Part shown: positions 16,044-23,735 of the stretch, piece after piece
How the letters are laid out: every line of letters begins with the position of its first letter
Position numbering within the stretch: the stretch's first letter is position 1
Source of the DNA: Alkalinema pantanalense
GTDB lineage: Bacteria; Cyanobacteriota; Cyanobacteriia; Leptolyngbyales; Leptolyngbyaceae
NCBI RefSeq assembly: GCF_050753345.1
Contig: NZ_JBLZFX010000006.1
Span: 50,205 to 114,204, forward strand
DNA: 64,000 nt
Reading direction: 5' to 3'
The notes under the pieces: generated by a model
What the model was told of the DNA's origin: nothing
What the model saw: the letters and a program-made list of their open reading frames with translations, nothing else
Databases searched by the model: none
Translations under genes and position numbers: made by a program

Positions 16044-17558
16044 TCAGGGTCGCGATCGCAGTGTCACCAGTTCTAAGGGCTGAATGTCTAGCGTCACAAC
16101 TCCATTGCGTAGCATTATCTCAGCCTGTTCTTGATTACTGAGTTGCGCATTGCTGCGTCGCACTTGCAAGCGTGTTGGACTGCCACCGATTAATTCGTTA
16201 ATTTTGAGCGTGACAGAAAAGGTTTGACGCGGATAGCCCGTTTGGTCATGGGGATCCTGGGAGTGACGACCTTCCTCAGAGGTGAAATTGGTGATCCCGA
16301 TCGCCCAGCTTCCATCAGGGTTCCGAGCTACCGCCGCATTAATCCGGGGCTTCTTACCATAGGTCCAGACCATTTTGCCGTCCAGAGAACTTTCCACCGT
16401 GCGAAAGGTGGCACCGACCTCAAAGGTCTGACTCAATTGCTGCAAGTAGTCGTATTTCTTAAACCGCGTTAACCAAGTCCTTTGGGGCCGATCGGCTTCA
16501 TACTTCATCAACCGAGTCGCATTGTCGTTTGGATCGGCCTGCGCCGCCCCGATAAACCAAATCCAATGGGTCACCCAGTGGTTCACATCGTTCAAAAAGC
16601 GCGCGGCCATGGAAGTCGCAATCATGGCGTTACCCGGCTCCTCTGGGCCGTTGGCTCCCGCTTCCGTTTGCCAGTAGGTTTTACCCGTGTTCCGCACCCG
16701 ATCGACCATGGCCGGAGTCGCAGCCATGTTGTAGGAATGGGTCGCAATGCCCTCGATCGCGTTCCAAGCATCGGGATCCTGCTTCAAATCATCAATCAGT
16801 CTTTCGGCATACCCATCAGCATTGGAGCTTTCCGGCGCAATGATTTTGACTGCATTCAGTTTGCGCTGATCCAACGATCGCCGCAGTTGCTTCACCGCTT
16901 GGGCAATTTCGCCCTTGGAAAAATTGACATGATCATCGTTGGGTTCGTTCTGGATACCCGTTACGTTAATTTGAATGCCATAGCGATCGCGCACCTCTTG
17001 GATAAAATTCGCGATCGTCTCTGCCCAATCCACCAACTTATCGGGACGAATCCGCATCCCACCATCCCGCTTTTCCAGCAAATACTGCGGAACTCCGGTC
17101 GGCGCAAGCAATAGATTTTGAAGTTGTCCCGTTTGCTGAGCATCCCGCACCATTTGGAGATAGGGCTCGGTAAACATAGGGCGAAGTTGGCGCTGGCCGG
17201 GTTTCGGCGCGTAGACATCCATAAAGAACCAGAGGCGCAGCGTATTCAGCCGTAGGTCTTTCCACAGAACCTGCGAGAGCTCCTTCCGGCGGCCATAGGG
17301 CAACTGGGCATAGTCCTTCGAGACAATTTGACTCACACCAAAGCCACCAAATTTTTGCTGTTCCCCAGATTTCGCCGTTAGCATTACGCTGGCTAGTTTG
17401 GACGGAGGTGGGGGAGAGGATGCAGGCGATCGGCCCAGCAGACTCGCATTACAAGCAGTACCCAAGCCCAGCACGAGGAATCCCGCGATCGCCCAGCGGC
17501 TCCAGGCTTTCCACACCCAACGCATTTGCATAGGTTGTCTCGCAATTGGTGGTGGCAT
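16044..17558 (-). CDS. GH30-like glycoside hydrolase, membrane-anchored or exported
   Basis: A 504-residue O-glycosyl hydrolase resembling family GH30. The N-terminus is a signal or anchor (WAIAGFLVLGLGTACNASLL), with a Cys that may be lipidated although the lipobox is weak. The barrel begins at about residue 60 (FGGFGVSQIVSKDY). The acid/base Glu is in GIQNEPNDDH and the likely nucleophile Glu in YWQTEAGANG; the C-terminal ~120 residues are a beta domain. The start is placed at ATG 17558 since the longer frame runs into the upstream hydrolase gene. The substrate is unknown; cell-wall or extracellular polysaccharide is an inference. Confidence 0.8.
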   Translation of the reverse strand: MPPPIARQPMQMRWVWKAWSRWAIAGFLVLGLGTACNASLLGRSPASSPPPPSKLASVMLTAKSGEQQKFGGFGVSQIVSKDYAQLPYGRRKELSQVLWKDLRLNTLRLWFFMDVYAPKPGQRQLRPMFTEPYLQMVRDAQQTGQLQNLLLAPTGVPQYLLEKRDGGMRIRPDKLVDWAETIANFIQEVRDRYGIQINVTGIQNEPNDDHVNFSKGEIAQAVKQLRRSLDQRKLNAVKIIAPESSNADGYAERLIDDLKQDPDAWNAIEGIATHSYNMAATPAMVDRVRNTGKTYWQTEAGANGPEEPGNAMIATSMAARFLNDVNHWVTHWIWFIGAAQADPNDNATRLMKYEADRPQRTWLTRFKKYDYLQQLSQTFEVGATFRTVESSLDGKMVWTYGKKPRINAAVARNPDGSWAIGITNFTSEEGRHSQDPHDQTGYPRQTFSVTLKINELIGGSPTRLQVRRSNAQLSNQEQAEIMLRNGVVTLDIQPLELVTLRSRP

Positions 17559-17574
17559 CTTACTGAATGGATAT

Positions 17575-19398
17575 TTAGTAACCGTAACGATCGCGAGAGT
17601 TACCCAGGATATCAACCTGATAGCGTTCCGGAGACAGCAAAACCTGCAATCCACGGGCTTCACACAAGTTATGTAACACTTGCAAAGCCGCAAGCCAATG
17701 CTGTTGTTGCTCCTCCAAATCGGGACGGTTACTCTGAATATGCGCCAACAGTTGAGGAAACATGGCGTCCTTCCGTAAGCTGTCTAGAAATCCTTGCCAA
17801 CCTAAACAAGCTAGACCATAGATCACTCGCTTCGTTAAGTGAGCATCAGCCGCAAAAATATAGCCACCATGGGGATCCACTTTACCCCGAGCAAAATCCC
17901 ACGTTAGCGCCACATAGTCCCAAAAGTCTAAGCTGATTTTTCCAGAGGCTCGACTCACAATTCCTTTGGTTAGGGGCTCGTTGGTTTTGGGATTGATCAC
18001 TACTTCTCCCGTCTTGGGATTCACGACGGCTTCTTGGTAATTGGTACAGTCAAAGTAAGTAAAGAGTTCTGCGATCGACTTGTGCTGCTCCTTAGCTAAC
18101 TCTTGATCCATTGACTGTTGGCAAAAAATACTGTTTTGGCGATCGGCCAGGGAGCAACGGCGCTGTAAGTAGAGGTAATCCAAAAAGGGATTTTTCTCAT
18201 TGGTTTCAACTAGATGGCTGTCCGTCGTCAGATTGAGAATTCCTGCTTTTTCCAGGCATTGTTTCCCCACATCGACCAAATCCCGCACCACTACATTTCC
18301 TAAACGATATCCCCCTGTACGGGTGCGGGTAGGGTAGGAGAAATAGTTAGCTGTAGTGGACGCCAATCGCAGAGCCATATCGCCTTCATTGGAAAACAAA
18401 TAGGCTTCTTCAAATCGGCGCAATGACGATCGCAACACATTGGCCCGTCCAGTAATCAACGTTTCCGCAGGAATGTCTGGCGCAACTAGAACCAATCGTC
18501 CTAGGGAAAAAACATTCCCCACACCCGCAGGCGGAATTTTGCATTGGGCAACAAGGCTGAGACTCCCGATCGAACGGCGATCGAATACATCGGATAAAAT
18601 TCGAACTGTATTGGTCACCACAAAGGCTCCCATACTATGCCCGACAAAGGATAGACGGATTTTGCGCCCGTTTTTTTGCCAGTAATCCTCCCGTTGATAA
18701 CGCTCAGGTAAGTCGATCGACTCAACGAGTCGATCATCCAGATTACGAATCAATTCAACCAAATCAGCCACGCCATACTGATCAGCTCTAAAAACATCTC
18801 TAAAATAGCCAGACAATCTCAGAATAAATAGAGTCAGAATAGGAGACAATAAAGTTAATGCAATGAGTAAAAATATTGAAAATAATGCTAAAAGAAATAG
18901 AGAAGGAATTTGGCTGGAAAAGGCAAGAATAAAACTCAGTAGTCCGCCCACTGCACCTACGGCAATTCCTACCAAGGAAATAACATAAACACCTTTTGCA
19001 AACTTAGGTAACGATTCCCAAGCAAATAAACGCTTATCCGCAAATTTTCCAGATTCATCCCCCGAGATCTGTTCTGAAGACCATCGGTAGCCAATCACGA
19101 CTAACCCCTTGGGGAATTGCGGATAATTCCGAGCAATGTATTCACAGGTTTCGCGATACCATCGGCGGACATTATCACGGCCAGTATTATAGCCATGAAT
19201 CAAAATTAAAACTTCTGCGTCAGCATCTTTTTGTTTTAAGTAGTCCGTAATTTCTCGGATTTTATCCGCTGGACTCTCATCTCTGATTGAGATCGCATCC
19301 TCAACATTAATCGGGGCAGTACTGACTGCAAAATAGCAGGGGAAAGATACGGTGGGACTGACTCCCAATTGGGAAATCGACAGTAAGTGATAACTCAT
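17575..19398 (-). CDS. Alpha/beta hydrolase with an internal membrane hairpin
   Basis: A 607-residue protein. The hydrolase fold begins around LILIHGYNTGRDNVRRW (about residue 65), and the nucleophile Ser is in FVGHSMGAFVVTN (about residue 250). Two strongly hydrophobic stretches lie between them (about 135-195: GVYVISLVGIAVGAVGGLL and LFLLALFSIFLLIALTLLS), so the enzyme is probably held in the membrane. A long C-terminal region (350-607) contains repeated NPKTGEV/NPKTNEP and is not recognised. It resembles DUF900-type lipase-like hydrolases. It ends 16 nt before the GH30-like gene. ATG 19398 is preferred to TTG 19410. Confidence 0.8.
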   Translation of the reverse strand: MSYHLLSISQLGVSPTVSFPCYFAVSTAPINVEDAISIRDESPADKIREITDYLKQKDADAEVLILIHGYNTGRDNVRRWYRETCEYIARNYPQFPKGLVVIGYRWSSEQISGDESGKFADKRLFAWESLPKFAKGVYVISLVGIAVGAVGGLLSFILAFSSQIPSLFLLALFSIFLLIALTLLSPILTLFILRLSGYFRDVFRADQYGVADLVELIRNLDDRLVESIDLPERYQREDYWQKNGRKIRLSFVGHSMGAFVVTNTVRILSDVFDRRSIGSLSLVAQCKIPPAGVGNVFSLGRLVLVAPDIPAETLITGRANVLRSSLRRFEEAYLFSNEGDMALRLASTTANYFSYPTRTRTGGYRLGNVVVRDLVDVGKQCLEKAGILNLTTDSHLVETNEKNPFLDYLYLQRRCSLADRQNSIFCQQSMDQELAKEQHKSIAELFTYFDCTNYQEAVVNPKTGEVVINPKTNEPLTKGIVSRASGKISLDFWDYVALTWDFARGKVDPHGGYIFAADAHLTKRVIYGLACLGWQGFLDSLRKDAMFPQLLAHIQSNRPDLEEQQQHWLAALQVLHNLCEARGLQVLLSPERYQVDILGNSRDRYGY

Positions 19399-19552
19399 AA
19401 GTCGATCCAAAGCGATAGTTTGTTTTTCTGCAACCTATAGTGTATTCGTCTATAGTTGTCATGGAGACGCAATCTCCTATGAATCGTTACATTTTGCGAT
19501 TCATTAGTTTTGAGTTTTTGAGCGTTAAACCTAGTTTGTTGAGTAGCAGACA

Positions 19553-20188
19553 ATGATGGAGTGGCACATTTCCGATGCCCACAGCTTGGCGATCATCGAT
19601 CGGGAAGTCGGAACCCATACCTTTACCCCGGCTGAATATGAGCTTGTCCGACGAGTCATTTACGCCACCGCTGATTTTGAGTACAAGTCTCTGATTCGCT
19701 TTTCGGAAACGGCCCTCCAGTCAGGTGCAGCAGCCCTAGCGGCAAGAACAACCATTATTGTGGATGTACCAATGGTGCAGGTGGGAATTTCCCAAAATAT
19801 TCAACACACCTTTGCCAATCCCATCTACTGCGCCATGGAAACCCTCACCCGCCCCCAAAAAGAAAAAACCATGTCGGCCTGGGGCATTGAAACCTTGGCT
19901 CGGCGCTACCCTGAGGGCATTTTTGTGGTGGGCCAGTCCCAAACCGCCCTGTTCACCCTCGCAGAATTGATTGAAGCAGAGGAAATTCGGCCTGCCCTAG
20001 TGGTAGGAACCCCTGCTGGCTTTGTTGATGCAGATGTGGCCAAGCAACGTCTGCAAGATTCTTTAATTCCCCATATCCGAACGGAAGGCCGCAAAGGCAG
20101 TGCAGTGGTCGCAGCGGCACTCATGAATGGCTTAGTGGACATCGCTTGGCAAGCCTATGGCCAGCAAGAAACCTCAGCTAACAACTAA
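19553..20188 (+). CDS. cobH: Precorrin-8X methylmutase (CobH/CbiC)
   Basis: A 211-residue enzyme that moves a methyl group from C-11 to C-12 of precorrin-8X or cobalt-precorrin-8 in cobalamin synthesis. Family motifs are visible: EVGTHTFTPAEYELVRRVIYATADFE, SGAAALAARTTIIVDVPMVQVGI, the catalytic-His segment replaced in form by IQHTFANPIYCAMET, and VVGTPAGFVDADVAK with EGRKGSAVVAAALMNGL. Other cob genes are not in the window. Its stop codon lies in the first of a row of 18-19 bp repeats. Confidence 0.93.
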   Translation: MMEWHISDAHSLAIIDREVGTHTFTPAEYELVRRVIYATADFEYKSLIRFSETALQSGAAALAARTTIIVDVPMVQVGISQNIQHTFANPIYCAMETLTRPQKEKTMSAWGIETLARRYPEGIFVVGQSQTALFTLAELIEAEEIRPALVVGTPAGFVDADVAKQRLQDSLIPHIRTEGRKGSAVVAAALMNGLVDIAWQAYGQQETSANN

Positions 20189-20250
20189 GTCATCGCTAAC
20201 AAGTCAGTCATCGGCTAACAAGTCAGTCATCGGCTAACAAGTCAGTCATC
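20177..20250. repeat. Four-copy 19-bp tandem repeat overlapping the cobH stop
   Basis: Units of GCTAACAAGTCAGTCATCG occur at 20195-20213, 20214-20232 and 20233-20250, preceded by a diverged 18-bp copy (20177-20194) that contains the cobH stop codon. The second and third are identical. The array lies in the 3' untranslated part of cobH. Confidence 0.9.
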
Positions 20251-20570
20251 AGACCCGAGGATGCTACAGAAGCGGCACCTCGGCTCTAGCTAGACAATGA
20301 GATGGAAGCGCCCTAGGGGAGACAAATTCGGTCGCAAAACCCACTTGAACGCAAGTTATGGTAACTGCTCATGGGAGTTTTACGGAGATCCCACCAGAAT
20401 TTTCTCTAGACACAATAACAAAGATGAGTACTTCCCTCGAGGGGACACAGCTCAATTTTCCTGACAATAGGAGACGAATCTGAGGAACGCGCTCGAAGAA
20501 CTAAGCAGCTAGGGGGCAACTACAGTTCGTTTAGTCTCCTTCGATGGTTCAGCGTCCTTACAGGTACAGT
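20251..20570 (+). ncRNA. Possible small RNA or long 3' leader between cobH and dapB
   Basis: About 320 bases with no open reading frame of note but followed by a very strong + strand terminator (20571-20610). cobH ends about 380 nt upstream, which is long for a 3' UTR, so an independent transcript is plausible. The stretch has local GC-rich words (CCTAGGGGAG, CCCTCGAGGGG). It does not match tmRNA, 6S RNA or RNase P as I know them. Evidence is indirect. Confidence 0.35.
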
Positions 20571-20610
20571 GCCTGACCCTGGGGGCTTTAGTGGGTCAGG
20601 CAATTTTTTT
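20571..20610 (+). terminator. Strong rho-independent terminator downstream of cobH
   Basis: The arms GCCTGACCC and GGGTCAGGC pair perfectly over 9 bp, with an 11-14 nt loop, and are followed by AATTTTTTT. It faces the + strand and sits 65 bases before the end of the convergent dapB. Confidence 0.9.
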
Positions 20611-20675
20611 GGCTAATTCCGGGTTCGCCTACCCAGGATGAAGGTTTTGGCTACGCGCCAATCGACCTCAATGGC

Positions 20676-21497
20676 CTACAGAATTTTCTCCATCCCGTAA
20701 ACTAACGTTTTCAATTCAATCACCTTGCGGGCACACAGCAGAACTCCCGGCATATAGCAAGCCCGATCGGTAGTGTCGTGGCGTAGGGTATAGATTTGAC
20801 CCGGTGCCCCAAAAATTACTTCCTGATGGGCAATAAAGCCCGGTAGACGCACACTGTGAATGCGAATATTCTCTTCTGCGAGGGCTCCTCGGGCTCCCTG
20901 GAGTTTTTCCGTCTCAGTGACCTTGGCAGGATTGTAGGTCTTGCCCATTTCCGCCAGAAGTTGAGCCGTTTGCACCGCCGTACCACTGGGGGCGTCGGCC
21001 TTTTGGTTATGGTGCAGTTCGATAATTTCAACATGATCAAAATATTTCGAGGCTTGCAGGGCAGCCTGTTGCATCAAGATGACACCGATCGAAAAGTTGG
21101 GAGCCAAAATACAACCTGTGCTGGCTTTGTCAGCAAACTCGGCTAGCTCCTGAATTTGATCCAGCGTCAACCCCGTCGTTCCCACTACGGGTCGCACCCC
21201 GTAGGCGATCGCCGTGCGAATGTTGTTATACACCGCCTCCGGGTGGGTAACATCCACCACCACACCCAATTGTTTTTCCTGGGAAAGCATGGCCATCATC
21301 GGCTCATAGTCCCGTGTAATGGGCACTTCTAAGGGGTCTAACCCCACAACTTCACCGATGTCTTGCCCTTCCCATTTGGGATTGTGGGCGATCGCGCCAA
21401 AGAGTTGTAAATCAGGCGCACTGGCGATCGCTTTAACAATTTCACGCCCCATTTTGCCGGTGGCACCATTGACCACAACAGGAATCGGCTGGCTCAT
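20676..21497 (-). CDS. dapB: 4-hydroxy-tetrahydrodipicolinate reductase
   Basis: A 273-residue NAD(P)H-dependent enzyme of the diaminopimelate/lysine pathway. The Rossmann motif is VVNGATGKMGREIV (about residue 8). The conserved middle has VVDVTHPEAVYNN, GVRPVVGTTGL and the catalytic IIELHHNQKADAPSGTA with the His-His-Lys set. The length is typical. It pairs functionally with dapL at 36693 in the same window. The upstream gene at 21606 is on the same strand with a 108-nt gap. Confidence 0.96.
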   Translation of the reverse strand: MSQPIPVVVNGATGKMGREIVKAIASAPDLQLFGAIAHNPKWEGQDIGEVVGLDPLEVPITRDYEPMMAMLSQEKQLGVVVDVTHPEAVYNNIRTAIAYGVRPVVGTTGLTLDQIQELAEFADKASTGCILAPNFSIGVILMQQAALQASKYFDHVEIIELHHNQKADAPSGTAVQTAQLLAEMGKTYNPAKVTETEKLQGARGALAEENIRIHSVRLPGFIAHQEVIFGAPGQIYTLRHDTTDRACYMPGVLLCARKVIELKTLVYGMEKIL

Positions 21498-21605
21498 GAT
21501 GGGTTCCCTCGGGTAAATCCTACAAACGGTAAATCATTCGGGCTTTGGCCCAAAGGCTATTATTTCACCGTGGGCACCCTCTAAAGTAATTCTGATGTCC
21601 AGCGC

Positions 21606-22001
21606 TCAACCTTCCATGGAATGTACAGGAACGGAGTTAAAGACTTCGGGGCGTGTTTGACAAATCTGCCGAACAAATTGGTTGAGCCAACGACGGGCGT
21701 CTTGGCTGTGTTGGGGAGGAGCTGGTTTTTCTGGGTTGAGAAGGGCAGACATTAACGGTAGAACTTCCGTATCCAGGGCTTCTCGAAACAGCGCAGCCGG
21801 TAAGAGCAGATCGGAGCTATCCCGTAGGTCTTGTACCAGTTCCAGCAGGAACAAATTTGGAACAGGACGGGCGATCGCGATCGGTCTAGCCCAGCACAAT
21901 CCACGACTAGGAACCATTTGTACAACTTCTCCAAACACGAATTCTGCATCTTGTTCAATACAGACAATTTGATTTGGGGAGAAATGGGGAACCGTGGTCA
22001 T
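21606..22001 (-). CDS. Conserved hypothetical cyanobacterial protein
   Basis: A 131-residue protein that resembles cyanobacteria-specific hypothetical proteins. It has an SH3-like start (FSPNQIVCIEQDAEFVFGEVVQMV; CWARPIAIA), a Leu-rich middle (FLLELVQDLRDSSDLLLPAALF) and a helical end (DARRWLNQFVRQICQTRP). There is no signal peptide or membrane helix. Function unknown. It lies upstream of dapB on the same strand. Confidence 0.75.
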   Translation of the reverse strand: MTTVPHFSPNQIVCIEQDAEFVFGEVVQMVPSRGLCWARPIAIARPVPNLFLLELVQDLRDSSDLLLPAALFREALDTEVLPLMSALLNPEKPAPPQHSQDARRWLNQFVRQICQTRPEVFNSVPVHSMEG

Positions 22002-22283
22002 AGAGATATAGTATTGATTCGATCATTCTCATTCCATTGTAGAAATTCAATCGAAGCAATGACTAGCGTGTCCTGTTGTCAAAAATCTCCGCTGAAATGA
22101 GGAGAAAGCTGGCAGACTCAGGACAGAAATGTTATAACAATACAGGTTTCATATCGTCGAACCTTAGATAGGCTCTAGTCTGTCAAAAGCCTTCCCCTCT
22201 AACGAGATTTTGGGTAGCGTAATCGCAAAAATCTCTGAAAAGATGTAAAAGCAAGCTTTAGCAAATTTATTGAGGTTGTCACA

Positions 22284-22565
22284 GTGGCTGTCGAGACTAT
22301 TGAACAACGTTCAACGTCCCGTCAATTAGCACCCAAGTATCGTGTGCTACTCTACAACGATCCAGTCAATACGATGGAGTACGTTGTGCAAACTTTGATA
22401 CACACCGTTCCGAGCTTGACCCAACCCCAAGCGGTCAGCATTATGATGGAAGCCCATACGAATGGACAGGCACTCGTCATTACCTGTGCCCTTGAACCGG
22501 CTGAATTCTACAGTGAGATGCTGAAGCAGCACGGACTGGAAAGCACGATCGAGCCCGACGCCTAA
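22284..22565 (+). CDS. clpS: ATP-dependent Clp protease adaptor ClpS
   Basis: A 93-residue adaptor that hands N-degron substrates to ClpA/ClpC-ClpP. Seen motifs are YRVLLYNDPVNTMEYVVQTL (the NDxxN-type substrate pocket), TQPQAVSIMMEAHTNGQALV and the ending CALEPAEFYSEMLKQHGL. The start is GTG at 22284 with GAGG about 10 nt ahead. The CPBP protease gene lies 216 nt downstream on the same strand, an arrangement I know from other cyanobacteria. Confidence 0.94.
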   Translation: MAVETIEQRSTSRQLAPKYRVLLYNDPVNTMEYVVQTLIHTVPSLTQPQAVSIMMEAHTNGQALVITCALEPAEFYSEMLKQHGLESTIEPDA

Positions 22566-22645
22566 ATGAGCCAGATAGCTACATATTCAGATAGCTACAG
22601 ATGAAGGCTAACCGCAGTTGATGAGTTGTTGTTGAGTTCTGGACA

Positions 22646-22689
22646 TGAATGATTTCTGGACGATCGAGCGATTATCCAGAAATCATTCA
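22646..22689. repeat. Perfect 15-bp inverted repeat between clpS and the CPBP gene
   Basis: TGAATGATTTCTGGA (22646-22660) and TCCAGAAATCATTCA (22675-22689) are perfectly complementary with a 14-nt loop. No T run follows on either strand, so it is not an ordinary terminator. A mobile short hairpin, a protein site or an mRNA-stability element is possible. A 12-bp direct repeat (CAGATAGCTACA at 22572-22583 and 22588-22599) lies just before it. Confidence 0.85.
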
Positions 22690-22781
22690 GCGAAGTCTTG
22701 TGAGTTGAAATAGAGTTAAGCGGGGCTGAGTTGAGCTTTGCCCCGATTTCTCGTGGAAAGCGAAGTGAGGAACATAGGCAC

Positions 22782-23648
22782 ATGGTACGGCCAGCAAGTT
22801 TGCAACCCCTTAAACGTTTGGCGAAATTTCCTGCGCCTTTGCGGATCGTCTGCTTTCTCCTGATTTTGCTGCTGTTCTGGGTTCCGATCGCGGGGCCGAT
22901 CGCGGCACTCGTCGAAGACCAAAATCTAGAATCTCTGCTGACGATGCCGATTTTGTATCTGGAATTTCTCGCCCTCATACAAGTCTGGAATCGATTACTC
23001 TACAACGAATCGCAACCCTTGCATCGCTATGGTTTACGCCCTTTCGTTGGCAATAGCCGCAATCTTTTAGCGGGATTATGTCTGGGATGGGCAATAGTAT
23101 TTGGATTATTTCTGCTGGAAGGCGAGCTGGGGTGGGTGCAGTGGCTACCCATGGCTGCAACGTTGCCTCGGATTATTGGAGAAGCGTTATTGATCTCAGT
23201 CCTGTTAGCCTTTGCTGAAGAATTACTCTTTCGGGGGTGGTTATTTAACGAACTAGAGCGGGATTATTCACCCAGTATCGCAACTGTGGTCAGTAGCTTG
23301 ATTTTTGCGATCGCCCATTTTATCCGCCCCTTGTCAGAGCTGATTGCCGCTTGGCTCACCTTTCCGGCTTTGTTGATTTTAGGGCTGTCTTTAGCTTGGG
23401 CAAAACGAGCCACTGGCGGACAAATTGGTCTACCGATCGGCCTCCATGGAGGATTAGTCGGAGGTTACTACATTCTGAATGTAGGCAAGCTAATCCATCC
23501 AGTGGCAACGGTACCCACTTGGCTGACCGGAATGAATGGCAATCCGCTAGCAAGTTTTCCAGGCGTGATGACCCTGGGGTTGATGGCGATCGGGCTCCGG
23601 AAGTTGATGCAAGTCCGCGAGCGATCGGCCAAAATTTTGAAAGGGTAA
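22782..23648 (+). CDS. CPBP family intramembrane metalloprotease
   Basis: A 288-residue polytopic membrane protein. The CAAX/bacteriocin-processing motif is AEELLFRGWLFNEL (EExxxR), followed by the second His motif FAIAHF and a third HGGLVGGYY. There are about eight hydrophobic segments. I chose ATG 22782 (MVRPASLQPLKRL) over the upstream in-frame TTG at 22731 as the natural start. Such proteases cleave membrane proteins or prenylated peptides; the substrate is unknown. It lies downstream of clpS. Confidence 0.9.
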   Translation: MVRPASLQPLKRLAKFPAPLRIVCFLLILLLFWVPIAGPIAALVEDQNLESLLTMPILYLEFLALIQVWNRLLYNESQPLHRYGLRPFVGNSRNLLAGLCLGWAIVFGLFLLEGELGWVQWLPMAATLPRIIGEALLISVLLAFAEELLFRGWLFNELERDYSPSIATVVSSLIFAIAHFIRPLSELIAAWLTFPALLILGLSLAWAKRATGGQIGLPIGLHGGLVGGYYILNVGKLIHPVATVPTWLTGMNGNPLASFPGVMTLGLMAIGLRKLMQVRERSAKILKG

Positions 23649-23662
23649 TTTTTTAGCCACCA

Positions 23663-23711
23663 AACAACTCCACCCCCGTAGGAATGGAGTTGTTAGAACT
23701 TGAATTTTTTC
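23663..23711 (+). terminator. Probable terminator after the CPBP gene
   Basis: The perfect 10-bp arms AACAACTCCA/TGGAGTTGTT (23663-23672, 23685-23694) are followed 10 nt later by six T residues. The stem is strong but the T run is displaced, so efficiency is uncertain. Confidence 0.55.
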
Positions 23712-23735
23712 CTTAAGGAAGATAGAGCAGTCGCA

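Noticed and set aside
16482..17114. Plus-strand frame of 210 residues opposite the GH30-like gene
   Set aside because: Antisense shadow of a gene with clear catalytic motifs.
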